Assembly: GCF_964199755.1 (NCBI RefSeq)
Contig: NC_133930.1
Span: 28,917,571-28,981,570 of the forward strand
Length of the DNA: 64,000 bases
Source of the DNA: Larus michahellis
Taxonomy: Eukaryota > Chordata > Aves > Charadriiformes > Laridae
Reading direction: 5' to 3'
Made by a program: the position numbers and the translations under genes
Part shown: positions 38,810-53,800 of the stretch, one piece after another
Layout: each line of letters begins with the position of its first letter
Position numbering within the stretch: position 1 is the first letter of the stretch
The notes under the pieces: generated by a model
Told to the model about the DNA's origin: nothing
Databases searched by the model: none
Seen by the model: only the letters and a program-made list of their open reading frames with translations

Positions 38810-41800
38810 CTATAAAGAAAAATAAATTAGCTAACTATATTTTACAAAATATTATCTATTACAAAAAATCTATTACAAAAAAAATATATATATATAAAAT
38901 CTATATTATCTATTACAAAAAATGCATACAAGTAGCAACCTGCCAGTCTTCTCAGCAAATAATATGTTTATTATAGCAATGAGTGAAAACACTAGTATTA
39001 AAATTAAGCTGCAGGTAACAAGTTAACTTTATATTTCACAGGCAACAACAGACTTCAATCTGTACGAGTAAGGGAAAGGAGGGAAAATTGGGTTTTTTGG
39101 CCATAAAAACACTTTGCAAATCAGAGAGTATCAAGTAGGAAATAGAAATGTACAACTTCAGCATTACAAGCTTATCAGAAACAAAATAGGTTTTACACAT
39201 TTTAATGGCCATAATCACCTTCCTTACAGTTACTGAATATTTGACCAAACTCTCAAACCATCCCCACCACCACATTTATAATTATGGATTTTTAAAATAA
39301 CATTAAATATGCCAAAATATTTTTTGACTACTTCGTATTTTACTTTATTTTACTTTACTTTATTTTACTTTAGTTTAGTTTAGTTTTTCACTAAAAGGGA
39401 TAGTGTAGATTACTCTGGAATGTAAAACCACAGGAGGTCTTGATGGATAAATCTTTGACTGAAGGTTATGCTGAACATAGTCGCTGCTATTATTCTGGCC
39501 AGTTTAGGCCGGTTGCTTTTCACTGGACAAGTCACAGGACTGCCTGCTGAAAGATCAGCTTCTTGAAGTCAACGAGAAGATACATAATTTCCTCTTACCT
39601 ATTAGGACCAGTCTATTTGTTCTCTTTTCATCTTCTTCCCAGGCTACTGCAGTCTCTTCCAGATCATAGAGCTCATGGACACCTTGGACTATGACCTGAT
39701 GAGATTTGCCTTGAATAGATACCAGTCCCTTATCAGAAAAATAACTGTTAGGATATATAAACAAACCTTTTAAAATTAATATGTAAGAGGGGGGAAAAAA
39801 ACTTGGAAACTAGGCCAAGCAGGGAAAAATATTTCTGGCAAGTATGCAGTAGTTAGTCAAAATAACCATGTAGTATGATCACTTCTACTCGTAACATACA
39901 TTTTCACCTCTCCTTATTTTGTTGAAGACTAATCGTTACACTTTATCATACTCTGCCTTCTGTTCCTCATTTTGTCAGTATCTAGCATGTTCGAGCAAAA
40001 ATAAAATGTCATCAGCTAATATTCCACTCTGAATATATACAGTGTATGACGTGTGAGTCCATGAAAGACTGATTGCCAGCAAAGATGATGTAAAATGAGG
40101 AAAAATGTTTGATTTCAGCTTATTCTGATTAAGCTCTCATGCTCAGCATGTTCACTATTCTGAAACAGAATCTTTGAATATTAGAAAACAAACATTTATG
40201 AGGTAAAATGACTAGCAACAGAATTAGAAGGGATTACTGTCGGTGTGAGCCCATTAACCCACATACCAAAAGTTGTACTAAAAGAGTTTGCATAATTTAA
40301 TGTAAAATTTTATAAAATATTTTTAGTGGAACATATTCTGTAGAACATGTCTTATCCTTCTCTAAAGAAAAAAAAAAACTTAAAATATTTCATGAAAAAA
40401 GGTCTGCATTCGACACATTAGTTGTAGTTCTATGACTATTACTGCCAAAAGGATTATGACTGCAGGTAAGACATAAATATAAAAGCAATGAAGTTTGGAA
40501 CCCATTCTATATTTACTTGGGATTCATCTGCTTTGGTGTATTTGTGACTGAGGGTCAGCACACAACTTATCAGAGGCTTCAGACCTCCTAAAGAATTACT
40601 TTGATTACAATGCTCAATACTACAAAAATGTACTTGCGCATAGCAGTACTGATTTCAGGCAGCTAGATGGGGAGGGACTCTTTATCAGAGAATGTAATGA
40701 TAGGATGATATGTAACGGTTTCAAACAGAAAGAGGGTAGATTTAGATTGGGTATTAGGAAGCAATTCTTTACTGTGAGGGTGGTGAGGCACTGGAACAGG
40801 TTGCCAAGGGAGACTGTGGATGATCCGTCCCTGGAAGTGTTCAAGGCCAGGCTGGATGGGGCTTTGAGCAGACTGGTCTAGTGGGAGGTGTCCCTGCCCA
40901 TGGCAGGGGGTTGGAACTAGATAATCTTTAAGGTCCCTTCCAGCCTAAACCATTCTATGATTCTATTTTCTGCTATTTGTGAGGAAGGAGCAGACAAGGA
41001 CATTCTCATTTTGTTGCTGGAAGAGCAAGAATACAACCTTTCTTCCAAGGAAATTAAAATAGTTATGTCGCTATCCATGATGCACAAGTGTTCTCAGAAA
41101 ACAAACCAGAGTGTATTTTCTTGTATTTCTTTCAGCCCACCAAATGACAGACTTGATTCTCTTTTTGAGTGATTTACTTGTCTGTTTAGCATAAAGAAAA
41201 TGAAAATATATACTAAACTGTCACCTATACTCCTCTGAAAACCATGCAACTTAAAAACATACAAAATGCCCAGGAAGATGAATACTTATAGGCTGCATCT
41301 TTAAAACTACAGGCTGACAATGCTGTAAGAAGTTGTAAGTTTAGACCACAACTAGTACTGCACCGCTACATTATGCCAAATTAAACTTCTGCGTATTATG
41401 CCAACAATTATAATTACAGACAGCAATCTATAGTATGCTATCTGTAGTATCCAATCCCTAGATAAGGAGACATTTATGTGAGATGGATGGTACCTTTCAA
41501 AGCAATGGAGGTGAAAAATGAAAATTTGACTATGTCCTGTTTATTAACGCTGACACTGATGTTTGGGACTGTACCTCTTCCCTCTCAATTCAAAACAAGT
41601 AGGATCAACGTTTGCTTCTCTGTCAGCTATCTCCTTTTGAGTTGTTCCACCAGTCAGCAAATAAGAAACTGTCTCTACACGGAACAATGACAAATTGCTA
41701 TTCTCCATTTTGTCTGCTCTGCTACAGTGATAGGTAACTGACAGCACACTGCAGTTTTTTAGACGTAAAAGAGGAAAAGCACAAAGAAAAGAAGTTCGTC

Positions 41801-44800
41801 ATTTATGACTAACCTTCAGTCTTATGACGTCCATGGTGTGCCCAGTGTTATCTTTCACATTCTTCTCCCACAGAAGATTCTGTGAAAAGGAAAAACGTTT
41901 TCATAAACAGAATGGCACAGGATGATTGTCTATAAAAAGCCATAATGATTTTTCAGTTGACAGGTATCTACTACTTACCTGAATAAAAAGATTTAAGTTT
42001 TCTTCTTTTATATTGCCTGGAACTTCAAACGTTACTGTAATTATACCCTGCAAATGGAAAGACACACTTATTATTACCAAATTGAATAAACATTTCATTA
42101 CTTTAATTTCAAAGTGTTCTTTATAACTTGGCCTCATAAAAAAGCTATTATATACCCATGTCAAATTTTAAAAAAATATATTCTCCATTTCTATTATCCT
42201 GTAATTTGCTATATTATGCTATACTTTTTGGTTCTGTTTGGATGTGCACTTAAGGGTCGTATGCAATGCTTTGAATAGTTTCCCACTGGTCGAATGGCTC
42301 CACACTACAAAAACAAGAATAATTTTCTTAATAATACAAACATGCTATAACTATCACAATATTCAGGAAGGCTTCTATTTAACTTCTTTTCTACTTTAGG
42401 GATCTATTCAGACTGTTATTACTATAACTGAACATACTGAAGATGAACACAAATTTTAATTGAACAAAAAGCTATGAATTTAAGATTCTGATTGCAATTA
42501 CAGCTAAGTATGAAACCAATTTTGTATTTAATCTTTAGTTCCAAAAGGAGAATGCAATTGCCTTCTGCTGTTTTCAAGAGTAGCAACTTCAAGATTTCCA
42601 GTTCAAAAATAAAAATACAGGCACTGCATGCTTCATGTATTTATCTGAAAATTAGATTTAATCATGGCAACTTTCTGAAGGAAGGTACACTTTTCTAAGT
42701 TACTGTGTAAAAATACAAGTTTTTCCTTTTTTGCAGTCCCTGAGGGGACTGCTGCCCATGGATGAACAACACCCAACTGGGGATACCCCAGCGAGGACTG
42801 TGACCCAGGACTCATCCACAGAGCTGGATACCTGTATCTCTGGACTGGGGCCCATGGATGACCCATGGAGCAGGGACACTAAGGAACAGAGCAGTGACAA
42901 AACCTCTAAGAAGCAACAAGGAGCAGAAAGCTACTACGCAAAACTACAGGCCCTAGTAAAAAAGTCTCTCTGTCCTTCTTATAAACCCCCTTTAAGGATT
43001 GAAAGGCTGCAACAAGGTCTCCCTGGAGTCTTCTCTTCTCCGCACCGAACCACCCAAACTCTCTCAGCCTCTCCTGATAAGCAGAGGTGCTTCAGCCCTC
43101 TGATCATCTTTGTGGCCCTCCTCTGGACCCGCCTCAATGCACCCATGTCTTTCCTGTACCGGGAGCCCCAGAGCTGGATGCACCACTCCAGGTGGGGTCT
43201 CACCAGAGCAGAGTGCATTACTGTAATGACCTGGGGGAATGCAGAGGAGCCTTCGTTCTGGTACTGGGAATCTGTGATTGTATATTCTGGTGTGAGTGGT
43301 GCACCCATTACATCTGTGTGGATATGTGCAGACCTGTGAAAGCCCTAGTGGGACAGGAAGATGACTGTGAAGACACAGGATGGTGCCAGCTTCAAGCCCA
43401 TGCATCCATGGCATGGGGCCTTAAGAGTTCCCTAGGGCTCCATCCAAGAAAATTAGCCCAGGAGTTGCAAAAGGGATACAACTACCACCTGTAAAACACT
43501 GGGAGATGTGCTGCTTTGTTGTGGGGGTAAGCCAGAGCTTATGATATGCTTCAAACAGAGTCTCAGAAAGACCACTTAGAATTCACCACCATCAGACTGA
43601 CAGTCCCTGTTACACTAATGATCTGCTAAAAGATGCACTAGAAAGTGCTCAGAAAGAACAACAAACCCTGAATCAAAACTTAACAGCTGGTACCACTGAA
43701 CTGGCCAAAGACAAAGCTGTGTGACAAGCCATCCAATCTACTATGGTAACAGCAATCTAGCTTAAAATTAAGGGAGTCGTATCAGGCAGCCCATGTTACA
43801 GTACTGCAGAAATGGGAGCAATGCTCCTCCAAGTGAAACCACTCTGCAACCTTTTCCTCGGATTAATTAAAGCAGTGCAGGACACCTACAGCTGCTGCCT
43901 CGAGAATTCACTTCTGCAGTGGCTGTGGTGGTGCTGGGAAACTGGAGGAGGGCACTTGCAAAAGTCGGAAACTGGGATTTACTGATGAAGGGATACGCTG
44001 GGTTCGATCCTTGTGGTCCCACAAACAAGACCCCTGTGGAGGGACTAGGAAGAAGGGGCAGTCAAGTGTGATCACTTTGACTCCTGCTGTGTTTACAGGC
44101 AAGGGGTAAGGGACCCTGAAAAAGCTGAGGCCACAGACCAAACGCTCTGACAGCTGGCACAGCCACTATTGCCCCTTTGGTATCACACAATAACCTGATG
44201 GGACATCCTATTGATCAAGGGGTGACCTCGAGTATCATACTGAGGGGAACACACCAGAGGCAGGTGTGAGATCAGCCTCATGGCAAAGCATAACAAAACT
44301 GCAGTTTTGAAAGTGTCACAAGGGGATGTAAAATCTCCATGCTCCTACCCTGCTAACTGTGACTTGTAAAGGGGAAAAGAAGTCCTTCAAAGATCTACAC
44401 CTGGGAACTAAGGAGTAACAAGCTCAGGAGAAAAGTCAGAGTCCAGTTAATAGGATGTCAAGCAAGCTCTTGGAAATCTAAGTCATCTGATGCATCATCT
44501 TACTCCCCAACTGGGGCAGTGCCTATGTTATATCAAATGAATATTGGTCACCACATGTTTTAGTTCTGGATGAAACTACAGCTGTCGGACTCAGACACTA
44601 ATTGGATATCCAATAGTAGTGTTACTCTGTGGTTGTACTGTTTGATTGCTTGAATATTGGCTTGTATACCAAGACATGGTGAGTAAATTAAACAGCCCAG
44701 TGTCTTGGCTTGGTGTTCTGAAGGAAGGAACAAGGCCTGAATTTTACAGTAAACAATACTATCCTTACTAATCTATACCAAAGGATGGAGCCTACAATGG

Positions 44801-47800
44801 AAACATGTAAATTCAAACCCTTATGATACTAACCTCCATCATCTGCTTCTCAGGAGATGGAGGTTAGATACAACAATTTTGAATGTGTATATTCAGTCTA
44901 ACTCTCAGTGGCAAGGAGTGGAATGTGTACTAGGTGTACATTCACTTTCTGGTGATATAAAGGGTAGATATAACACCTGTATATGTTCATACAGCTCTTT
45001 AAGTATGTGTAAGCTTGAAAGGCTTATGTAGCAGGGGTCTGCAGTGCTGAGGGGTATGGGAGGCCATCAACTGCCTTGTGTGTGTCTCACAACCTGTTCC
45101 AGCCAGCTCTGAAATCACACAACAGTAAAAAAAAAAAAAAAACATTATCCCATATGTTAGGCAGACAAACACATGGCATCCTGTCAGAGAGACCGATACC
45201 TCCAGCCCCTTGGGACTGAAGACTCTTTGGAGGAGGCATGCCATGTCAAAGCAGGTACATACACCCCTGAGAGACTGCAGCTTGTTGTTTACCCACAGGG
45301 CAGGGGCACTTCTCAGGTAGAGGGGCCTGCATGAACCACAAGGAAGAAATCCTAAGGAAAAGAGCAGGGATGAGGAACAGAAAAGCATTACACAAACACC
45401 CCCCAACTTCCTACGCTATGTGTGGCCTTGCTGGGAGAACATGGACAGACTAAGTATAACCCGTGGAAAAAAACAGGGAAAGTTGGAGGAGAGAGGGAGA
45501 GCAAAGGAGAAATGTTCATGCAAGTGTAGTTGTTTTGCATTTATTTTATTCAGTACTCAAATCAGCAATTTTAAGTTTTTATTGCCTGACAATAAATTCA
45601 GTAATTCCGACTTAAGACTGTTCTGCTTTTGAGAAGGGTCTAAGCAGAAAAAGATACTGTGATCGTAAGATTTGAAAAACAAAAAACCAAAACACAAACA
45701 AACGGAAAAAAAAGAAAAAAGAAAATTAAAAGAGAGCCTTTCTACTAAAACCTGTAGGGATGATGGACCAGTCTCTTTCCTTAAATTCATCTTCAAAATT
45801 AGATATGCTGATCACAAAAAAATACTGTATTTGCTCAGATAAAAGCCACACAGGCAGATCTGCTATTTGTAGTTGCATTATGTATTGTATTGCACACAGG
45901 GAGAAGATTCTGCCCTGATATAAACACACATTGGACTGAGTACCAGGGAGGGGCCGGGGGTGAGGGCCCCTCATATTTAAAAATAAACATTTTAGAGTTT
46001 CTTCTGACATACTAAAAATAACATCAACAGAACTGTTTCTTTTTTTAGCATATGTGTGCTTACAGGATTGATATCTAGTTCATAGGGCAGAATCTACTTC
46101 ACTGTTAAACTTATTATTTCTTGTGAAAACAATGGAAAGCACTCATAGAATGGAAATCCACACATGCTTAAGTACTCAGTGAAGTTTTACTACAGCTTTA
46201 AAGAATGCTAAGTCACGAATATCATCTCCCTGATATCTACATACAGACAACATCTGGACAGAAAACCTACAGGATAAAGACTGGCTACAAATTTAGGACT
46301 TGATTCTGCAAATATTAAAGACAGTAGTGCTATTTGTCTGTTTCAGTAACGCTCTCCATGTGAATCAATGGATGTGTCTGTCTGAAGCTGTGGAAGCCTA
46401 CAAGCTATTTTTCAAAGTAAGATTTACTGTATCTATATGCACATTCCTATATGTATTCAGTGTAACCTTCCAAAGATCTTAAAACAAGTTACTCCCTAAA
46501 TGAAACCTGGAAAGATAACACGATTAGCATTCAATGCTTGCAATTACCCTGAACAAAACCTTGTTGTTACAAAAAGATTGAAGCAGTAGTTCTGGTAATT
46601 ACCTTATCTAGATGTGCATGTGTTGTCTTTACATGGTCAAGCTTTTCCTGTAAACTGAAAATTAAGTAAAGTTAAATGTCACATTTGAGTAGGATGGACA
46701 AAATGTCGTTACTTCAAAAATTAAATAAACTTCAGTATTGCAGAGCAAAACTAAAATATCAAAGATAAACTATATTCTATATTTGAAAAGCAAGAAGAAA
46801 GAAATGTACTAGGAGTATGCAAAAATGTACTTGACAACTTGTTTTGTAACCTAAGATTCAGGGCCTTCCTGTACTACTTTGTACGGCAACATAAAATTTT
46901 ACTGCAACTTTAGATTACACACCCACATAGAATCATAGAACCATAGGGTTGGAAGGGACCTCTGGAGATCATCTAGGCCAACCCCCCTGCGGGAGCATGG
47001 TCACCTTAGAGCAACATCTGTCTTTAATCAAGACACTGCAAGGCTACTTCAAATACTATTTTTGTACCAGAAAACACTCTGTCTTATGCCCAACATTCAG
47101 AAAAAAGAATACTGTATCATAAGTCACTATGATGACAGCTCTCTGCTACTTCAGAGAAGACTGGCCATAAAAATCTCTCCTTCTACAGTCTGATGACTGT
47201 AAATTTTAAGAAGCCTTTAATGGTGTGGGGAAAAAGTACTGACTGATACTGAAGCAACATTTCACACTCCTACTTTTTTCACTTTCTTTGCTTTGTTGTC
47301 TTCTTCTCATACTGCACTCCACAGAAACCAGAACTTTTGATGCGTTTCCTGTCACTTCAGGGCACATATAGGCTACAAGGTTCTACCACTACAGTCACAT
47401 CGATGGATGTTTTATTCATCTGCTATACCAGCAGAAATCCTTACTGTAGTATACAGCAAAAAACCCCAATTTTATTAGTGTATTCGTGTGCATTTGTGCT
47501 CAAATGGTCCAGGATGCAGAAGGGGTTTTCTGCTGCACATTGATAGGACAGAAGCCACTGCTAATATTTTATGTAGGGATTTCTGTATCTATGGACTGGT
47601 ACCAGGGTAAGCAGTTTCACTGTACACAGCTCAAATAAAATCAAAAGAGAGGGAACTTCATTTAGACAGTCTAAAACCTTCTTGATGCTTTTAGAATTTG
47701 TCTTTAAATGCTGGAATTTTAAGGTGTTTCCTCTGTTTTAATACGAAATATTGAAACTTCTAAAAGGAACTATGAGTGAGATAAGAGAGAAGCTTGCATA

Positions 47801-50800
47801 TTCTGCAATTTCTCCCATCTGAAGTGAACAGTATGCATCCAGAAAGAAAAATGAAGCTGATACCGCCCCCAGTTGCATATTCCCTCCTTTTCTTTACAAT
47901 TGCTCCAGTAGTCCTTGCTCCCTTTGCTTAACAACTTCAGCACACAAAATGAACAGAAAGTCATTCTCCCCTCACCTCCAATTTTACTTTTCCACCCATC
48001 TAGCATGCTGAAGCACACATTTGGCATTAAAAAGAAAAAAAAAGGACCACAGTAACCATAATTTGCCGTGGCTTCATTTGACCCCTCATTGTTTCCTGTG
48101 AAAATTAAGGAGGGCTCCAGTTCATAATGATGCGAAGGGAGAAAAATTTTTAAATCCTTCAAAAGAACCAGAAAAGAGTGTACAAATCTACTCTACTACT
48201 ACAATTAAAGCAAAACTTGTATTTTGGGAAAAAAGGCCAACCAACTGTGTACACTCTGTCTCATTTAACTTTACAAAGTCAAAAAGCTTTTGTTGCATAC
48301 ATTTCAAGTGGAAAAAATTCTCAGTCTCAGACTAACACTTATAAAGTAAGAATTTTAAACAAGTCACTAAACTTGAAATTCTAACAGAAAGTCAGATGCA
48401 AGTTTGAGCTAGGATTTGAGCGTGCCTATTTTCATGCATGCATTTACAAAATGGACATTATTTCTAATAAAAGATAGTGAAATTATCACCATACCTTATT
48501 CCAGATAAACTGTCAAAAGCATGCAGGTCCAAGACATTGGAAAGATCAACTCTAAACAGAGGGAAGAAAGCAAGCTTTGTATTTTTGCTGTATTTAAATA
48601 TTGTGTATACTTAAATAATTATTTTTAAAGTGATTCACTGAGATTTATGTTTGTTTTCCTGTCTATCATGCTAATGACATTTCAATCTTTAGCCTTATTT
48701 TTGGATGTTGGTGGTTGGTCTTTTCTCCTGCAAGGAAACACAGTGTTTATTTACACAGTAATATGGAAGCACAGAAACATAATTTTAAAAATATAGTAAA
48801 TTACAAGGTATTTGTAAGAAAGATTATAAAATCCCTCATATTGGATGCCAAAGTAATAACTGATTTTCCCTAAATGGGAAAAGAACCGTGAAGTTCTTCC
48901 CAGCAATTATTCTGCACCCTTAATATAGACCCTCTCAACACACACACACAAACCCCTGGAATATATATAGCTTACGCTGACACACTGTAAGAAAACAAAA
49001 CTGAAATAAACTATGAGGCAAGTGCTCCTATGAAGAATTTCAGCTCTAACATCTGAAACAGACAAATGAAAAATGTAATACAGAACAGACAGCACTGATA
49101 CTTACTTGTAAGAACAACTACCTATAAACTTGCATAAGAAGCTTCTTCAATAAAAGCAGTATAGACTATAGGTTTCACTGCTAATAGCAACTGATAGCTT
49201 TCATTAATGGTATGTGGCTAAATACAGGGAATATATGAGAGGCTAAACAACAACAAAAAACCCTCTGGACTGTAGCCAGCATTATTAAACTTTTACATCC
49301 AACAGTAGCTTTACAAAGCAGTTTCTAGAGTGAAAGGTTTATAATGTAAAACACAAAAATAATCCTTCTCTAAAGTTCATAACCAGCTCAGTGCCAGTTG
49401 TTTGTTCTCAGCAGTGTTCTGAAAAATCACATAGAAACATTCAAGAAAGTGCTATATTGGTCTCTTTTACAGATGGGCTTTTGAGGGACCAAAATCTCCT
49501 AATTAAAGATGTGTTCTCAAATAATATGCTAATGAATTAATTTCGTGCTTATTTCACTTTTGGAATGTTTAATCATGGGAGAGACAGTATGTGTCATTCA
49601 CTAAAGAACATCTACCAGTAACACAAGAGTTGTCATTGAGGACTGAATCTGAGGTCCACTTAATCTAATATCCCAAATTTAATGCTGGCAGTCATAAGAC
49701 AACAGAGAAGGATACCGATGTGGATACTACACTTCACATATTGAATCTCTTCCTAATGGACATGGACAGATACTGATTTAGGACACAAAGCATGAACATT
49801 AATATCCTCTTCAAAATTGTTAGCCATGCTGGATATCATCACAATCTTTACAGAAAACTTTTTTTTTTTCATGTTTCAAAAATCTTGGCACAAATTTCCT
49901 AGGGCAGTCAGACCCATGCATATGCAATTTATGAGCAATTTAACTTTATCAATAGTTTGCTTCTTTTCCACCTCCAAAGCATTTCATTGACCATTTCTGT
50001 ACTCTGCCTTACAACTAAAGAACACGGAGCTCCTGATCTGCTTTCTCGAAACCACTGTTTGTTCTCGGTAAAATTATCATGTTGCCACTTCTTTGATTTC
50101 AGCTGGAGCAATCTGTTGCAAATCCTTCTCATATAAGCATTTTCCTAACCCCTGGTCATCCTTCATGATTTTCTTCCCCATTCTCTGGCAAAGGTAAAAT
50201 TTCCTACTCCTCCTTAGATAAATTCTAGAATTTGAAAAACTAGTATTGTGTTCCCAAAATCTTACTAAACAGGAGGAAAGGGAATTGCAACAATTGTATC
50301 TCTGCAACTGCACCCCTTTGCAGTATTTGTTCTTTTGTCTTTCAATTATCCATGTTGCACTCCAAGTACATACATTAGATGAAGAAATATCATACTGCAC
50401 AGTTGGCATGAAAACTGTAAGTAATACAGAGGTCTCAAAAATATAAGATAGCCAAATTTGGGTATTGTAAAATTAGCTATGAGTAAACATCCAATATTTA
50501 TCATTAGAATAAAATCCTGACTAAATTTAACCTGGAGTCATTAGAGCATTCTCACTTCCACTTACAGACAGAGAAAAATGCCAGTAACATTATTCTAATA
50601 CAACTCAATTTGATGAAATACAAGCTTAATATTGAATTACAGAATAGGGCAAATTAACAGCAGGCTAAATTTTGCAGCAGAATCTAGAGTGACTATTTAC
50701 ACATTAAAACCCTTAACATATCAAAAAAGCTGGTGAACATTAAAAGCTTGATTATAAGAATTGCTCACAAAATTATTCACACTTGCTGTTTTGAACACAA

Positions 50801-53800
50801 GTCCCTAAATGACAATAAATCCATTGAAAAAAGTAAGTTTTTATGTAACAGACACACACACGCTGACTTAAATGCTTTACTGAGGATCACTAGAAGACCA
50901 ATAAATGAATGATTGTGAAACACCTGTCAGTAACAGAATTTATGATCCCCTCTATAATATTGCTTATTCTTGTTCTAAGCATTCTTCTTCAACAGAATTC
51001 GCAAGTTAACAAGAAAGGAATGTGAAGTTGTCAAAGCTACTTAAACATTGCTCCTTGAACTGAGTCAGAATTTCAATGAAAAATAGCAAAAACAACTTCC
51101 TTTCACCGCTTTTAAAGCCATTTTGTAATAGCAACTTATTTGCAGCAGCCATCATAAGTGAGAAAAATTTAAGGTGACACAACAAAAACAAAACACTATA
51201 GTGCACACGATCAATGTTTAGCTCAGATACAACTTGGCCTCACAAGTTGCTCTTTAGTTACAAGATGTCGTTACCAAGTTATGAGAAAAAAAAAAAATCT
51301 GCTACATTTTTGTAATATCCTAAAGGCAGTTAAACTACATCTGTATTAGCATTTTTCAGGAACTTTCCAAATGCTATTGCTCCATAAATGGCAACATGAC
51401 TGAAATGAAACTTTAATAATTAAAAGCTGTATTCATATTAAACTTAGGAAAAAATGCAGGTAAATCTGTCACAAAAGCAACAGGATCTAGTACCTAGTAA
51501 CAGTGGCCATTTAATACCTTGATCTTTGTGTCTCTAGAATTTTAACAAGTCCATTTATTGACCTAAAATAAAATAGAAAAATCAGAAGTCAGACAAAAAT
51601 GCAACTGTAATGTATCACTTGAACAAGTTAACCATGGAAAGCAGCATGAGAATTAGCACCACAACAATAACCCCAACTCTGTTCTGAATTTGTTCAACAA
51701 ACCAAGAGATATTCCGACAGACTTCGGTTTTGTGACTTTTTGGTATCCTAAGTAAGGGCTGGGTAACTTTACAAGTTCTGACAACAAAATACTACCAGTG
51801 AGAATAGCAGCTTTCTATCCAAGACTCTTCATGATACACTCCATTGGGTCTAAGCATTTTTACTTACAGAATTCAAACGACTAATAGAGTTGTAAAGTAT
51901 TTAAAAACTTTAATGTTTCATTTTGGTTATCATAGTATCGATCAAAAAGGATGGGGCACATCTTTGATCACTAATTTGATTCAGACCATTAGTTCTTTTA
52001 CACCCATGACAATTAGTTAGGACTTCCTCCATATATCTTTGCATTTGTTAGTGAACTCCTATCTACTAGCACATTTTTTTCTTCCCTAACTCTGAAAAAT
52101 GGTAACAGCTGCCTACGAACAATTAAGAGAAAGGCCTGTCCTTAGTAGGTATCTATCTTACCTAGAAAGACAAACTGCTAAGATTGTGTAAGCGCCTAAA
52201 AGTAGTGAAATGCTTTTAGGAAGGGGTACAGTCTCTTTTCCCTTCTGAGCTAATGATTTGTGTCGATGTAATCGCGATATCTAATTTCTATAACAAGAAG
52301 GAAGTAACTATGTTTAATTGAAAATAACCTTTGAGACAGTACAGTGTTACAGTTATGCCAAAAGTTTCACACCTGACAGATGTTCTGACTTCATTCAATT
52401 CTTCCCTTGAAACCAAATCTGTTTTATTGATGATTATTAGATCAGCTAATGCAATCTGCCTATGCATTAAGAAAAGAAAAAAAAAGACAACATGAACAAA
52501 CAAATACTTTTTCTGTGAGGCAGAAACACCACCTCTCCCATAGCATGTTCATCTCTCCCAAAAAAACAGTATGAGCATTGTTAGTACAGAAAGGCAAGCA
52601 TTAATCAAACCAGAACATCATGGAGTATGACTAAAGTACTACGAGCTTCTCCTTGAGGTGTGCTTTTAGAGAAGTCTACCGAGCTACAAAAGCTTGCTAG
52701 TTTTTGTTTTGTTTTAAATGTCATCTAATATGAAGTGCTTGGTGATCTATGAACTTCACAAGCCTCTATTTCTCTTGCATGCAGTCTTCATAAAGTCATA
52801 CTTGAATTCCCTTTGCTTTATGAAGACTTCAATTGTTACAATAACCCTTAGTCCCTGTGGCTCCACATCTAGCACAAAAATATTGCTCTATCTCCATTTC
52901 TACTTTAAGCATCTGATAGATCCTAACGTACAATTCTTTCTTCCCCCAACATAGATGGTTCCCCTTCACTTATGTAAAATCCCATCCCTTTTAAAATATG
53001 TATTAGAAGAGTCAGATCTTGGCAAAAAGACGAAGTGGAGCATGAAGTCGCTTTTCTATTTTTTACCTCATTATACCAATCTACCTTGGTTCAAAAGCAA
53101 AGGAGGAGATAAAAGCCTTATAAAAGAAAAAGAAGCCATTTCTAATGAACTTCTATACAATGCAGTTCCTAACTGTGATACATAAAATTAATTTATACAT
53201 CCATACCGACATGCTTCATTGACAAGGCCTTCTGGCTTTTCTTCTGTCAAGTGCTAGACAAAAATTAAAACAACTAGATTAAGCATATTCAAATTAGATT
53301 TAAATTCATTTGCAACTAAAGGAAGTCAAAACCAGATCAGGTATGTTCTTCAACACCATATTGCGGAAGATGGCACCTAGAATTTTTCTGTAAAGTGATG
53401 GTGAAAAAGTAAATTTATGCATTCAAAATTACAGAAGCTTATAATTTCTGACAACTCTTCTCTTTTAATTAATTTTATAATTAGAATACTAAAGAGTTGT
53501 AAAACTGTATTATATTTATTTTAATTTTCAGATTTACGATGAATTAAAAAAAAGTAACCATGACATACAGTAACCATGGAAAAAACATCGGAAAAAATGG
53601 AAGTACAGTAGTTTTACAAATGACTGCAATGTCAACTAACCATTAAAGATGTGTTAGGCTTGCCGTACAGGATTTCATGTACATAGCTACATACTCCTTT
53701 TCTCTGAAAGATTTGACAAACTGAACTTCTATAGTAAAAATTTGTAACTCTTTCTGGGTTTGTATGAATAAACCACTATTCCTTGGCAAATCAGCCCAAC

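Larger units (their letters stand above)
38810..39598 (-). other. ZNG1: ZNG1 intron 14 with simple repeats
   Basis: 789 bp. An AT-rich repeat of ATCTATTACAAAAA units and (AT)n lies at 38849-38921, within 110 bp of the exon 15 acceptor. A TTTAC/TTTAG pentamer-like repeat lies at about 39336-39387. No other signal. Confidence 0.85.
42048..46602 (-). other. ZNG1: ZNG1 intron 11 (4.6 kb)
   Basis: The largest ZNG1 intron. It contains a mosaic repeat block at about 42720-44340 with an internal CR1 piece (42958-43215), a poly(A) run at 45126-45141, and A-rich patches at 45670-45730. The rest is unassigned. Confidence 0.8.

Noticed and set aside
42731..43339. 202-codon plus-strand open frame
   Set aside because: It needs a TTG start and runs through a reversed CR1 fragment, so most of it is antisense repeat sequence rather than a gene.
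43913..44020. Possible tRNA gene (B-box-like GGTTCGATCC at 44001)
   Set aside because: No acceptor stem pairs around it, and the only A-box-like sequence is about 80 bp away with a mismatch at a key base.
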